Counted from the first letter of the stretch, positions 54,734 through 64,000 are shown. The stretch is DNA of 64,000 bases from Acidimicrobiales bacterium (GCA_009843525.1 VYDH01000018.1:62001-126000); one strand, 5' to 3'. A program made the numbers and translations. The notes: a model not told the origin generated them from the letters alone.

Positions 54734-55155
54734 ACGTGGCATCGGTTCGGCAGGCGTCCCCGGTCTCTTCCGGGGTGCACGCCCTCCAGCCGAGCCCGAC
54801 CGACACAGGCGCCGAAGTGCCGCCGCTGGTGCAAGCCGCCGTGGACGGAGCAGCGGAGATGTCGGCCGAGCGCATCGTGGCGCTCGACGTGGGCGACGTG
54901 CTCGCCATCACCGATTGGTTCATCATCGCGAGCGCCCCCAACGCACGGCGCGTGCGACGCATTGCCGAGCTGATGGAAGCGCACGTGAAGGCGGCTGGCG
55001 GTCCCGGGCCCCTCCGCACCGAGGGACTCGACGAGGCGCACTGGGTGCTGCTCGACTTCGGCGAGTTCGTGGCGCATATCTTCCACGAGCCCAGCCGCGA
55101 GTACTACGACCTCGAGCGGCTGTGGTCGGACGTGCCTCGCCGCGAATTCGGCTGA
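54730..55155 (+). CDS. rsfS: Ribosome silencing factor RsfS
   Basis: Binds L14 and blocks subunit joining during starvation. 141 residues. It has the family core VALDVGDVLAITDWFIIASA, then WVLLDFGEFVAHIFHEPSREYYDLERLW. The first 30 residues are a variable tail. It is translationally coupled to nadD by a GTGA overlap. Confidence 0.92.
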   Translation: MNVASVRQASPVSSGVHALQPSPTDTGAEVPPLVQAAVDGAAEMSAERIVALDVGDVLAITDWFIIASAPNARRVRRIAELMEAHVKAAGGPGPLRTEGLDEAHWVLLDFGEFVAHIFHEPSREYYDLERLWSDVPRREFG

Positions 55156-55177
55156 TCGACGGGCTGAGCCGACCGGA

Positions 55178-56392
55178 TCAGGGGACGATCTCCGCCGTTC
55201 CTGCCCGGGCCAGCGAGATCCAGGTGCGTCCGGGCGTCAGCGGCACGATGAGGGCATTGTCGGAGCGGAACACCGTGACGTCGAGCTCCGACAAGCGCTC
55301 CCAGGTGCCCCGCACCAGCATGCCGTCGCTGAAGATCCATGCTTCTCCACCGCCGGTCAGCACCGGCTCCGGGGTGGCAGCATCGGCTGGGCTCTGGCGA
55401 TACCGCACGAACTGCACGATGACGTTCTCGGGCGCAATCCGCACGCCGTCGAAATCAGTGTGGTCGTTGCCGTTCTGCGTGCGAGCCCAGCCGCCGGCGG
55501 CTGCGTCCCAGCGGTATGACGCCTTGATCTGCCCGTAGTCGACATCCACACCGCTGACCGCCGTGCCCCGCGCCAGCGGCTCGCCTTGGGCACGGAACCG
55601 GAAGTACTTCGGGGGTGTCCTGCCTTCGGCTGCACCCGATGCATAGATACGAGCGGTGTCGGTAATGAGATTGTGAGGGGCGTTCTTCTCTGGCGAGCGT
55701 TCGAACACGCCCTTGGCGATGGCCGCCCCGTCGATGATGGCGATGGCGTCGACCCTGCGGAGGGCTCGCGCGGTGTAATCGTTGGCTCCCGAGTTCACGA
55801 AGATGGGCCGGTTGAGGTTCGACAGCAGTGCAAAGTCGCCGGTGCGAGCCGAGCGGACAGGACCGACCACGTCGGCATCGGTGGAATGGAAGATCGCTGC
55901 GAATCGCGTGAGCCGGGCCTCGACGAGTTCCTCGTAGACGACGTCGGCATGGTTGAGACCCCACTGCGGCAAGGCTCGGGGGTGGTTGTCGATCTTCACG
56001 ACTGCGGCGGGCCGCAACATCTCGGTGGGCGTCGGCAAGCCGGTGAAAGGCGCTGTGAACTGCGGCGCAGCGGTCGTGGTGGCAGTAGCCGGCTCGCTGA
56101 CGGCAACCGAGGTGACCGGCGCTGCTGTCGTCGGCGGAGTCGTTCCAACCGTCGGTGCGGCGGTGGTGGGCGGTGTGACGGTCGTCGCCGGCGTGGCTGC
56201 CGGTGCGGGTTCGACCTCGGTCGTCTCCGGCGGCACCGTGATGGACGAGCACGCTGCCAGCAGCATCAGTGCGACGAGCCAAGTCGCCCAGCTCAGCAGT
56301 CGACGCGTTCTGCCCGCAGAGGCACCGGTGCGGCGGCACGCCCCGATCGCGCCGTGGCGGCCTTCGTCGAATGGTTCGCGGACGTGCTCCAA
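55178..56392 (-). CDS. DUF3048 lipoprotein (YerB-like)
   Basis: Predicted exported lipoprotein. The lipobox LLAAC is preceded by a hydrophobic stretch WLVALMLLAA and an Arg-rich segment, then a Thr/Pro/Ala-rich stalk (TTTAAPQFT and similar). The DUF3048 core has AAVVKIDNHPRALPQWGLNHADVVYEEL, FVNSGANDYT, and the C-terminal ENVIVQFVRY. Function unknown. A TTG at 56392 is chosen because AAGGAG precedes it by seven bases; an ATG at 56410 is in frame. The signal peptide n-region is long in either case. Confidence 0.78.
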   Translation of the reverse strand: MEHVREPFDEGRHGAIGACRRTGASAGRTRRLLSWATWLVALMLLAACSSITVPPETTEVEPAPAATPATTVTPPTTAAPTVGTTPPTTAAPVTSVAVSEPATATTTAAPQFTAPFTGLPTPTEMLRPAAVVKIDNHPRALPQWGLNHADVVYEELVEARLTRFAAIFHSTDADVVGPVRSARTGDFALLSNLNRPIFVNSGANDYTARALRRVDAIAIIDGAAIAKGVFERSPEKNAPHNLITDTARIYASGAAEGRTPPKYFRFRAQGEPLARGTAVSGVDVDYGQIKASYRWDAAAGGWARTQNGNDHTDFDGVRIAPENVIVQFVRYRQSPADAATPEPVLTGGGEAWIFSDGMLVRGTWERLSELDVTVFRSDNALIVPLTPGRTWISLARAGTAEIVP

Positions 56393-56491
56393 AGGTCTGC
56401 TCCTTGACATGTGCAGCAGGGCCACCGCGGCCATCCGACCGAATATTCACCATACCGGTCGCCTGTCGCGGGAGGGTGGCACACTGCCCAC

Positions 56492-57499
56492 ATGACGACG
56501 CTCGTCTCCGGTGGCGCCGGATACATCGGGAGCCACACGGTGGCTGCTCTGCATGCGGCCGGGCGAGATGTCGTCGTACTGGATGATTTCTCCAACGCCC
56601 GGCCCGGCACGGTTGGAGAGCTGCGAGAGCTGACGACGCCGGATTTGGCAGTCGTTGAAGGCGATGCGGCGGATCGCACCGCAGTCCGTCAGCTCTGCGA
56701 CGAACACGACTTCGATTCGATCGTGCACTTCGCGGCGCACAAGAGCGTTCCGGAGTCGTTTGCCGATCCGCTGCGGTACTACCGGAACAACCTTCTCTCA
56801 ACGTTGTGCTTGGCGGAGATCGCTGTGGAGCGCGGCATTGATCGCTTCGTCTTCAGCTCGTCGGCAGTGGTGTACGGAACGCCCGAGCAATTGCCGGTCA
56901 GCGAGGACACACTGCCTGCACCCCAGAGCCCGTACGGCACCACCAAGCTGATGTGCGAGCACATCCTCGCCGACGCCGCGGCATCCTCCGCCATGCAGGC
57001 CGTCGTCTTGCGCTACTTCAACCCGGTCGGCGCGCACCCCTCGGGACGCATCGGGGAGCAGCCGATCACCGCTGGCCAGAATCTCGTACCAGCGGTCATG
57101 CAAGTGGCGCTGGGCGCCCTCAGCCGGTTGCAGATCTTCGGCAATGACTACGACACTCGCGACGGCACAGCCGTGCGCGACTTCGTCCACGTGACGGACT
57201 TGGCTGAAGGGCATGTGGCAGCGCTCAACGCCGACCTCGGCACCCGCCGCAGCCGTGTGTTCAATCTCGGCACCGGGGCAGGCACCACGGTGCGCGAGTT
57301 GGTGGCGGCGGTCGAGGCCGTCACGGGTCGGCCGGTCCCCTGCGAGATCGTGGGCCGCCGGCCCGGCGACATCGCCGAGTCGTGGGCCGACTGCAGTCGC
57401 GCCGAAGCTGAGCTCGGCTGGAGCGCGCAACGAGACCTGGGCCAGATGCTCGCCGATCACTGGCGGTTTGCGAGTTCCTCTGCCGAGATCAGCGTGTAG
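56492..57499 (+). CDS. galE: UDP-glucose 4-epimerase
   Basis: NAD-dependent epimerase for UDP-galactose, 335 residues. Landmarks are GGAGYIGSH at 7-15, VVVLDDFSN, HFAAHKSVPES, the catalytic SSAVVYG and SPYGTTK, and RYFNPVGAHPSGRIGE. It likely supplies galactose-type sugars to the glycan genes nearby. CACACT lies six bases before the ATG. Its 3' end overlaps the convergent transferase gene by 43 bases. Confidence 0.92.
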   Translation: MTTLVSGGAGYIGSHTVAALHAAGRDVVVLDDFSNARPGTVGELRELTTPDLAVVEGDAADRTAVRQLCDEHDFDSIVHFAAHKSVPESFADPLRYYRNNLLSTLCLAEIAVERGIDRFVFSSSAVVYGTPEQLPVSEDTLPAPQSPYGTTKLMCEHILADAAASSAMQAVVLRYFNPVGAHPSGRIGEQPITAGQNLVPAVMQVALGALSRLQIFGNDYDTRDGTAVRDFVHVTDLAEGHVAALNADLGTRRSRVFNLGTGAGTTVRELVAAVEAVTGRPVPCEIVGRRPGDIAESWADCSRAEAELGWSAQRDLGQMLADHWRFASSSAEISV

Positions 57500-59055
57500 T
57501 CCTCACCGGCGGCCAGCGGCGCGGCCATCGATTCGGGAGGCACGAAGGAGGGCACCCGATCGTTGCGCACGAGGATCACGTCGGTGGCAGCGACCTGGCC
57601 GAGGACGGAGTCGTCGAGCATCCACACCGGCAGGTCGAGGTAGTACGAGATCCAACGCGGCGTCCAGATGCCCGAGGTGAACCACACCAATTCCGCTTCG
57701 CCGACTCGTGGATCATCTTGTGCCTGTTCCAGAACAGCTCCGGCATCGGCGGGCCTGTCGAGATAGAAATCCCGTGTCGAGCCCGTCACCACGAAGGCCA
57801 GCGTCACCAGCGTCACTGCCGCTGCGGCTGCTCCCAGCGGCGCTCGGAGCCTTGCCGCGGGGCCCTGCAGCAATCGACGGATCGCGTCGGCGAGGGCCGC
57901 GATGCCGATGGATGTGGGAGCCACCCACGGGAAGTTCCACAGGCGATGGATCCACGCGCCCTGCTGCAGCGCGAACGTCAGAGACATGGCCACGGCGAGC
58001 GTCACCACGACCGGTCCGCGGGTTCGACGATCGATGAGTCCTGCGATGAGCGCGGGGAGGAACAACAGGCGCAGCCACCACGATGTCAGCAGCTCGTGAC
58101 CTGCGAAGGTCCACTGTCGCTGGAGGAATTCGCCGAAGGTGAACTGAGCCTGCTCGGCTGCGGTCGAGACGTCGTTGCCCGTCCGGAACGCGACTCTCTC
58201 GCTGAGCTCCGAGATGTCGGTTGCGTTCAGCAGCCAACCGGCGGTCAGCAGTCCTCCTAGCAGGGCGCCGGCCGTCACTGCAGTCAATGCCGGTGACCAT
58301 CCCCGGCGCAGCCACCCGGCCATGCTTGGGGTTGACTCGTCGACGGCGCCGGCGTCGCTTTGGGAACGTCGCCGGTGCAGCGTGCCCCAGAACAGCCACG
58401 GCAGCAGCAGGCCTAGCGACGCAATGGCGATCCACGAGTGCATCGCCGTGAGGGCAGCCAGCGCGCCGGCGCCCACGAGCGCCCATCGAGGTGGCCGTTC
58501 GACCTGGCGCAGCCAGGCGACGGCCGCGGTGAGCGCCAGCAGCATCGAGAAGCTGATGCCCATGCGGGCGTACACGTAGAAGAAGCCCGTGCTCACCATC
58601 ACCAGCAGTGCGAGCAGCGTCGGCCCCCAGCCCATGCCCACGACGCGCAGCAGCGCGGCCATGAATGCCACAGTGGCGGCACCGAGCAGGAAATCGGTGA
58701 TGCGCACCGCCTGGGGGCTGTCGCCCAGGGCGCCCACCGAGACGATGGTGAGGAACTGCTTCAGCGGCGGGTGATGCGCGTAGGTGACTGCCTCGGGGGG
58801 CGGCTCGGCCCTGGGCGGCACCTCGAATTCGGCCCTGATGAACGGGTCAGTCCGGGCACCCAAGCTGGAATCGAGCGGCCCGAGGTCCCAGAAGTTGCGT
58901 GCCTGGATGCCCGCGCGGCCGAAGATCCGGCCGTCGTCGCTGTTGCCGAGCGGCAGGCTGAGGTCGGGCGCCCACAGCAGCAGCACGCCGACGCAGATGA
59001 GGGCCACGGCGGTCCAGCCCGAACGCAGCCGAGCGAAACGTCGTGGAGTGCGCAT
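57457..59055 (-). CDS. GT39-type membrane glycosyltransferase (PMT_2-like)
   Basis: 532-residue multi-span protein of the ArnT/PMT superfamily. After a first helix (ALICVGVLLLWAPDL) come the acidic loop with FEVPPRAE and YAHHPPLKQFL, the HHPPL signature of this family, and about ten further hydrophobic spans. Such enzymes use polyprenyl-phosphate sugars to glycosylate lipids or proteins outside the membrane. The C-terminal 110 residues are an outer domain. The ATG at 59055 is used; the acceptor is unknown. Confidence 0.78.
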   Translation of the reverse strand: MRTPRRFARLRSGWTAVALICVGVLLLWAPDLSLPLGNSDDGRIFGRAGIQARNFWDLGPLDSSLGARTDPFIRAEFEVPPRAEPPPEAVTYAHHPPLKQFLTIVSVGALGDSPQAVRITDFLLGAATVAFMAALLRVVGMGWGPTLLALLVMVSTGFFYVYARMGISFSMLLALTAAVAWLRQVERPPRWALVGAGALAALTAMHSWIAIASLGLLLPWLFWGTLHRRRSQSDAGAVDESTPSMAGWLRRGWSPALTAVTAGALLGGLLTAGWLLNATDISELSERVAFRTGNDVSTAAEQAQFTFGEFLQRQWTFAGHELLTSWWLRLLFLPALIAGLIDRRTRGPVVVTLAVAMSLTFALQQGAWIHRLWNFPWVAPTSIGIAALADAIRRLLQGPAARLRAPLGAAAAAVTLVTLAFVVTGSTRDFYLDRPADAGAVLEQAQDDPRVGEAELVWFTSGIWTPRWISYYLDLPVWMLDDSVLGQVAATDVILVRNDRVPSFVPPESMAAPLAAGEDYTLISAEELANRQ

Positions 59056-59136
59056 GAAGGATCCGTCGTTTCCGATCGCCCGATTCTGATCGCTGCGATG
59101 CTGATCGCCGCACCCATCGTCGGGAGGGGCGCAGCG

Positions 59137-59142
59137 TAGTAT
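59137..59142 (+). promoter_or_regulatory. Putative -10 box for leaderless sugar transferase
   Basis: TAGTAT, 7 bases before the ATG at 59150. Confidence 0.5.
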
Positions 59143-59149
59143 CGGCCCG

Positions 59150-60550
59150 ATGGTGGTCCAGGAGCGGCATCGACTGCCGGACACCACACCGAACATCGCC
59201 GAACCGGCTGAGCCGACCGGCGAAGCCTCGACCTCGTCCATGGTGCCGCCCGGCCGGCGAGGGTTCCGGTTCCTGTACGTCGTCGACGCCGTGACGTTGT
59301 TCGCCTTGATGGTGGCTATCACCGTGGTGCGCTTCGGGTTCGACTGGCCGACGTACCCACGGACGCACTATCTGATCGGTTTCGGAGTCGCCACCTTCTT
59401 GCACATGACCGTCTACTACTTCGGCGGACTGTACGAATTCGAGCAACGCCTGGGGCATCGGCCATGGCTGCCGCGCGCCATGCTGCTGACGTTCATGGCG
59501 GCGGGCGGCGACGCCACGGTCACGTTGCTGACAGGCCGCTACCTGATGCCCCGGGGCAACCTGGTGGTGCTCGCCGTGGCGGGAGCGGTGCTGATCTCGT
59601 TCAACCGCTGGGGCGCACGTCGCGTGCGCCTGCTGCGGTTCGGCAAGCCCCGGATGCTGCTGGTGGGTTCGGCTGCCGACATCGAGTCTGCTAGCGAGCA
59701 CCTCGCTGATGCCGAGGCCGACGCAGTGGTTGCGGGCAGCCTGACCGACCCGGCGCTGATCATCGGTGAAGCAGATCGCCTCGAAGTCACCGAACTGCTG
59801 CTTCTTTCGGGCGAGCCGTTGGAGACCATCTATCCCGAGCCACTCGGCGAGTTGGAGCTGCGCAATGTCGGCGTCTTCCGGCGGATCACGCCGGCGGACA
59901 CATTGCTCGGCCTGCAGCGCAGTCGCCAGATCGGGGGCATGCCGTTCGTGGCACTGCGAACCCATGCGCTGCCGGTATGTCGCCTGCGCTTCAAGCGGCT
60001 GTTGGATCTGGCGTACTTGGTGCTGCTCGCCCCGTTTGCGCTGCCGCTCACAGTCGCCGTGGCCATCTACGTCAGGATCGTGGGTGGCAACGGCGTGCTG
60101 TACCGGCAGGAACGTGTGGGGCGCGGCGGGGTGCCATTCGTGCTGCTGAAGTTCCGAACGATGGCGCGTGATGCCGAGACCAACGGTCCGGTGCTTGCTG
60201 CCTCGAACGATCCTCGAGTGATGAGCGGCATGGGTTGGCTGCGCCGCACCCGGCTTGACGAGCTGCCGCAGCTGTGGAACGTGCTGACCGGCACGATGTC
60301 GTTGGTGGGGCCCAGGCCCGAGCGGCCGCAGTTCGTCGCCCGGCTCGAGCGCGAGATCGCTGGGTACGGGAGGCGCCACGACGTGCCGCCCGGCATCACT
60401 GGACTAGCGCAGACCCAAGGCCACTACCAGACCGATCCCGGCTACAAGCTCGGTCACGACCTGCAGTACGTCGTCAACTGGTCGCCGGTGCTCGATTGGG
60501 AGATCATGGCGAAGAGCCTCGTCGTGATGGCTCGTCGCAACGCCCGGTGA
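59150..60550 (+). CDS. Undecaprenyl-phosphate sugar phosphotransferase (WcaJ/WbaP-like)
   Basis: Starts exopolysaccharide or O-antigen repeat units by adding a sugar phosphate to undecaprenyl phosphate. 466 residues. The N-terminus has about four membrane spans, then a nucleotide-binding-like domain (RMLLVGSAADIESA), a further span, and the catalytic bacterial sugar transferase domain: GRGGVPFVLLKFRTM, DELPQLWNVLTGTMSLVGPRPE and GITGLAQTQG. It is followed by an ExoA-like transferase in GTGA overlap. Confidence 0.9.
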   Translation: MVVQERHRLPDTTPNIAEPAEPTGEASTSSMVPPGRRGFRFLYVVDAVTLFALMVAITVVRFGFDWPTYPRTHYLIGFGVATFLHMTVYYFGGLYEFEQRLGHRPWLPRAMLLTFMAAGGDATVTLLTGRYLMPRGNLVVLAVAGAVLISFNRWGARRVRLLRFGKPRMLLVGSAADIESASEHLADAEADAVVAGSLTDPALIIGEADRLEVTELLLLSGEPLETIYPEPLGELELRNVGVFRRITPADTLLGLQRSRQIGGMPFVALRTHALPVCRLRFKRLLDLAYLVLLAPFALPLTVAVAIYVRIVGGNGVLYRQERVGRGGVPFVLLKFRTMARDAETNGPVLAASNDPRVMSGMGWLRRTRLDELPQLWNVLTGTMSLVGPRPERPQFVARLEREIAGYGRRHDVPPGITGLAQTQGHYQTDPGYKLGHDLQYVVNWSPVLDWEIMAKSLVVMARRNAR

Positions 60551-61587
60551 GCAGCAACGGGGACCTGGCCGTCGTCTCGGTGGTGATTCCGGCGCGCAAC
60601 TGCGCCGCCGAACTGCCCGCATGCCTGGACGCGGTGAGCGCGCAGACCTACCAGGGGCCGATGGAGGTGATTGTGGCGACGGCCCCCAGCACGGATGACA
60701 CCGAGGCGGTGGCGCAGCGCCGGGCGCGCACGGCGGACTCAAACGCCCGGTCGGAGCGGCCCATCCGAGTGGTCTCGAACCCGGCGGGCACTACGTCGTC
60801 GGGTCTCAACCTGGCGGTCAGTGCCGCCGGCGGCGAGATCATCGTGCGAGTCGACGCCCAGGCCAGACTCCCAGCCGACTATGTGGAGCGAGCCGTCGCA
60901 ACGCTGCAGCGCACTGGCGCGGCGAATGTCGGCGGCGCGCAGCGGCCGGTGGGCCAGGGTGACTTGAGCCGGGTGATTGCCGCAGCACTGTCGTCGCCAT
61001 TCGGGGGCGGTCCAGCCGCCTTCCGGCACAGGAGCGATGAAGGACCCGTCGACACGGTGTACCTGGGTGTGTTCGATGCTGCCGCGCTCGCTTCCGTGGG
61101 CGGCTTCGACGAGTCGTTGGTGCGGAACCAGGACTACGAGCTGAATTGGCGCCTGCGCGAGCAGGGTCACGTGGTGTGGCTGGACCCGAGCTTGGTAGTG
61201 GAGTACCAGCCCCGGTCGACCTGGGCCGCGCTGGCGCGCCAGTACTTCGAGTACGGCGCTTGGAAACGTGTGGTAGTCAGCCGCCATCCGCGCTCGATGC
61301 GGCTGCGGCATCTCGCAGCGCCTGCGCTGGTCGTTGGCTTGGCGGTGTCTGCATTCGAGCTGGCGCGTGGTCGCCGGCGCGGCGGGATCGTGCCGGCCGT
61401 CTATCTCGCTTCGTGCACGGTGGCCGCGGCCCGGCTGCGTCAACGCCTTCCCTCGGCCGGCGGTCGCTTGCGGGCGGTGTGGGCCTTCGCCGTGATGCAC
61501 CTGTCGTGGGGCACGGGTTTCCTGATCGGCCGCCGCCGCAACGGGCGCATGCGGCCGACGGATCAGGCAACCGACCGCGAGATGTGA
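60547..61587 (+). CDS. Family 2 glycosyltransferase, ExoA-like
   Basis: 346-residue GT2 protein. The donor-binding motifs are VVSVVIPARNCAAELPACL, IIVRVDAQARLP in place of DxD, FDESLVRNQDYELNWRLR as the acceptor base region, and one or two C-terminal membrane spans. Most similar in layout to ExoA of succinoglycan synthesis. It is translationally coupled to the sugar transferase and acts in the same pathway by inference. Confidence 0.85.
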   Translation: MSSNGDLAVVSVVIPARNCAAELPACLDAVSAQTYQGPMEVIVATAPSTDDTEAVAQRRARTADSNARSERPIRVVSNPAGTTSSGLNLAVSAAGGEIIVRVDAQARLPADYVERAVATLQRTGAANVGGAQRPVGQGDLSRVIAAALSSPFGGGPAAFRHRSDEGPVDTVYLGVFDAAALASVGGFDESLVRNQDYELNWRLREQGHVVWLDPSLVVEYQPRSTWAALARQYFEYGAWKRVVVSRHPRSMRLRHLAAPALVVGLAVSAFELARGRRRGGIVPAVYLASCTVAAARLRQRLPSAGGRLRAVWAFAVMHLSWGTGFLIGRRRNGRMRPTDQATDREM

Positions 61588-61646
61588 TGCACAACCGGCC
61601 ATGCCGGTCTACAGGGCAACCTCAGCTCCGGTTCGGCGTCACTCAG

Positions 61647-61652
61647 TACGCT
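61647..61652 (+). promoter_or_regulatory. Putative -10 box for leaderless deacylase
   Basis: TACGCT, 7 bases before the ATG at 61660. Confidence 0.45.
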
Positions 61653-61659
61653 CGCACAC

Positions 61660-63375
61660 ATGGCTGATGTCGTGATCCGCAACGGGACTGTCGTTGACGG
61701 GAGCGGCGGCCCGCCACGTACAGCCGATATCGCCATCGACAACGGGCTGATCGCCGAGGTCGGCGAGGTGACCGGCCGGCGTCGCCGCGAGATCGACGCC
61801 GAAGGGCACCTCGTGCTCCCTGGCTGGGTGGACATACACACCCACTACGACGGGCAGGCCACTTGGGATCCCGAGATGACGCCGTCGTCGTGGCACGGGG
61901 TGACCACAGCGATCTTCGGCAATTGCGGCGTCGGCTTCGCACCGGTGCAGCCGGGCACCGAGGACTACCTCATCAACTTGATGGAGGGAGTGGAGGACAT
62001 CCCCGGCACGGTGCTCGCGGAGGGCATCGATTTCTGTTGGACCAGCTACCCGGAGTATCTCGATGCGCTCGCAGCGACGCCCCGGGTGATGGATGTCGGC
62101 AGCCAACTGCCCCACGGAGCACTGCGGTTCTTCGTGATGGGCGAGCGCGGCGCCGATCATGCCGAGGTGCCGACAGCTGAAGAACTCGAACGGATCACCG
62201 ACTTGGTCACCGAGGCGCTCGAAGCAGGGGCGCTTGGGTTCACTACCAGCCGCACCACCAAGCACAAGGCGGCGGACGGTCGGCTGACGCCGTCGCTGTC
62301 GGCGGGGGATCCCGAGCTGGCCGCGGTGGCGCGGGCGATGCGGCAGGCCGGCGCCGGAGTGCTGCAGGTGAATTCCGACTTCGGGCCCGGCGAGTTCGAA
62401 ACCCTTCGCGCAGCCGCCGAGCTGTCCGGCCGCCCGTTGTCAGTGCTGCTGCTGCAGGTCGACAATGCACCGGAGCTCTGGCGCGAAACCCTCGATCACA
62501 TCCGTGCCGCCAACGCTGCGGGCATTGCCGCGAATGGGCAGGTCGGCTGCCGACCCATCAGCGTCATGCTCGGACTCGACGTGTCGGTGAATCCCTTCGG
62601 CAATCACCCGGCCTACCGGCAGATCGCCCATCTGCCCACGCCGCAGCGAGCCGCCCGCATGCGCGACGACGAGAGCCTGCGTCGGGCGCTGGTTGAAGAC
62701 CGGCCGGCGGACGGGTTCAGCAAGTGGATGGACTACGCGCTCACGCGTGCGTTCGAGCTCGGCGACGTGCCCGACTACGAGCCCGATCCCCGTGCCTCGG
62801 TGGCAGCCCGCGCTGCAGACCTGGGCGTCAGCCCGTGGGAGCTGGCATTGGACCTGCTCTCGGACGGTGATGGCGACGCCCTGCTCCTGTATCCCTTCGA
62901 GAACTACACCGGCGGCAGCCTGGATGTGATCCGCGAGATGTTGGCCGATCCGCACACCATCTGCGGCATCGGCGACGCGGGAGCGCACGTCGGCACCATC
63001 TGCGATGCGTCCTACCCGACGTACCTGCTGACCCACTGGGCTCGGGACCGCAGCCGCGGCGACGGCCTGCCGCTCGAGTTCCTGGTGCACAAGCAGACCC
63101 GCGCCAACGCGCTCGCATATGGGCTGGCCGACCGCGGTCTGGTCGCGCCGGGCTACCGCGCTGACCTCAACGTGGTCGACTTCGAAGCCCTCGGCGTGGG
63201 GCGCCCGCAGCTGGTCTACGACCTGCCGAGCGGCGGCAAACGCCTGATCCAGCGGTCGACGGGATACCGGCACACGTTCGTGGCGGGTGTCGAGGTGTCC
63301 GCGGACGGCCAGTTCACGGGTGCCCGCCCAGGCACGCTCGTGCGCGGCTCGGTGGCGGACCCGGCGAATCAGTGA
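61660..63375 (+). CDS. N-acyl-D-amino-acid deacylase family amidohydrolase
   Basis: 571-residue metal-dependent amidohydrolase. The metal histidines H60 and H62 are in DIHTHYDGQ, C89 follows in FGNCGVGFAP, and GDAGAHVG carries the C-terminal Asp. The N-terminal small beta domain is MADVVIRNGTVVDGSG. The family hydrolyses N-acyl-D-amino acids, but many actinobacterial members are of unknown substrate. It is followed after four bases by a CoA-transferase, so the pair may be one operon. Confidence 0.85.
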   Translation: MADVVIRNGTVVDGSGGPPRTADIAIDNGLIAEVGEVTGRRRREIDAEGHLVLPGWVDIHTHYDGQATWDPEMTPSSWHGVTTAIFGNCGVGFAPVQPGTEDYLINLMEGVEDIPGTVLAEGIDFCWTSYPEYLDALAATPRVMDVGSQLPHGALRFFVMGERGADHAEVPTAEELERITDLVTEALEAGALGFTTSRTTKHKAADGRLTPSLSAGDPELAAVARAMRQAGAGVLQVNSDFGPGEFETLRAAAELSGRPLSVLLLQVDNAPELWRETLDHIRAANAAGIAANGQVGCRPISVMLGLDVSVNPFGNHPAYRQIAHLPTPQRAARMRDDESLRRALVEDRPADGFSKWMDYALTRAFELGDVPDYEPDPRASVAARAADLGVSPWELALDLLSDGDGDALLLYPFENYTGGSLDVIREMLADPHTICGIGDAGAHVGTICDASYPTYLLTHWARDRSRGDGLPLEFLVHKQTRANALAYGLADRGLVAPGYRADLNVVDFEALGVGRPQLVYDLPSGGKRLIQRSTGYRHTFVAGVEVSADGQFTGARPGTLVRGSVADPANQ

Positions 63376-63379
63376 GCCA

Positions 63380-64000
63380 GTGACGGCTTTGCCATCGCCG
63401 GAGGCCACCGGAGGCTCCGAGCTGCCGCTGGCCGGCATCACCGTGCTCGATCTGACCATTGCCCGCGCCGGGCCAACGGCCGTGCGGCAGCTCGCGGACT
63501 GGGGTGCCGACGTCATCCGGGTGGATGCGCCCACCGACGGATTCGAGGAAGGCCGGGAAGCTTCGCCGGATCACCTCAATATCCATCGCAACAAGCGCTC
63601 GCTGGTCATCGACTTGAAGAACCCGTCAGGTCGTGAGCTGCTCCACCGTCTCGTCCGCTCGGCCGATGTGCTGATTGAGAACCTGCGGCCCACGGTCAAG
63701 TACCGGCTCGGATTCGACTGGGAGACGCTGCACGACGTGAACCCTGCCCTTGTGATGGGCTCCATCTCGGGGTTCGGCCAGGACGGCCCGTACGCCACCC
63801 GGGGCGGCGTGGATCAGATTGCCCAAGGCCTCGGCGGGATGATGGCGGTCACGGGCCTGCCCGGCCACGGCCCCGTGCGGGCTGGCGTGGCGATCAGCGA
63901 CGTGACTGCTGGCCTTCAGCTCGCGATCGGTGTGCTCGTGGCGCTCATCGAGCGGTCCCGCACCGGTGAGGGTCGCTGGGTGCACACCTCGCTGCTCGAG
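63380..64000 (+). CDS. Family III CoA-transferase (CaiB/BaiF), cut by right edge
   Basis: The first 207 codons are present. Landmarks are AGPTAVRQLADWGADVIRVD, NKRSLVIDLKNPSG, FGQDGPYATRGG and D174 in ISDVTAGLQ, aligned with the catalytic aspartate, then ERSRTGEGRWVHTSLLE. The GTG at 63380 lies four bases after the deacylase stop. Its first residues resemble the second domain of the protein at the left edge, so it may be single or double. Confidence 0.9.
   Translation, partial: MTALPSPEATGGSELPLAGITVLDLTIARAGPTAVRQLADWGADVIRVDAPTDGFEEGREASPDHLNIHRNKRSLVIDLKNPSGRELLHRLVRSADVLIENLRPTVKYRLGFDWETLHDVNPALVMGSISGFGQDGPYATRGGVDQIAQGLGGMMAVTGLPGHGPVRAGVAISDVTAGLQLAIGVLVALIERSRTGEGRWVHTSLLE

Overview
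The window is GC-rich, gene-dense actinobacterial chromosome. It carries the clpX-folC-ndk, mreBCD-mrdA-rodA and rne-rplU-rpmA-obg-proB-proA blocks, an actinobacterial-type alanine dehydrogenase, an F420-type LLM oxidoreductase, a P450-type [3Fe-4S] ferredoxin, a DUF222 HNH endonuclease, and many starts that look leaderless. A DmdA-like protein (dimethylsulfoniopropionate demethylase family), CaiB/BaiF CoA-transferases at both edges and a selenoprotein of the glycine/D-proline reductase B family suggest a marine or host-associated member of the Acidimicrobiia or a relative. That placement is inference; there is no rRNA gene to test it.

Layout. 0-10.2 kb is accessory catabolism and housekeeping: a tandem CoA-transferase cut by the left edge, a 2OG-Fe oxygenase, a quinone reductase, a CaiC-like acyl-CoA ligase, alanine dehydrogenase, a lone Vsr endonuclease, a lone ABC binding lipoprotein, two AhpD-fold proteins and a beta-carbonic anhydrase. 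10.2-13.4 kb holds tRNA-Lys, tRNA-His and tRNA-Arg around a selenoprotein whose in-frame UGA is followed by a SECIS-like hairpin, plus a Nudix and a cupin protein. 13.4-20 kb has a membrane protein, folE, a UvrD2-like helicase, a second Nudix, an LLM oxidoreductase and the ferredoxin. 20.1-23.4 kb starts at tRNA-Pro and looks like a small accessory patch: a dual-specificity phosphatase, an ADP-ribosylglycohydrolase that has lost its core, and two HNH endonucleases. 23.4-27.8 kb is a possible C3/DMSP locus (mmsA, VOC, SDR, DmdA-like).

27.8-49 kb is the conserved core: tig-clpP facing away from clpX-folC-ndk, then cell-wall elongation (mreB, mreC, mreD, PBP2, RodA), two radical-SAM-associated proteins, RNase E/G, L21, L27, Obg and proline synthesis. 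A MoxR/VWA pair, class II DAHP synthase and a sigma-70 factor with a hairpin-rich leader lie between proA and nadD-rsfS. 55-61.6 kb is a surface-glycan region (DUF3048 lipoprotein, galE, GT39-type transferase, polyprenyl-phosphate sugar transferase, ExoA-like GT2). The right edge has an N-acyl-D-amino-acid deacylase and the start of another CoA-transferase.

The strongest unusual points are the UGA-containing selenoprotein with its hairpin, the internally deleted ADP-ribosylglycohydrolase, the DmdA-like cluster, the structured leader of the sigma factor, the 33-bp tandem repeat in the PBP2 tail, and a recurring TANNNT box 6 to 9 bases before start codons. I saw no CRISPR array, insertion sequence, prophage or rRNA operon.
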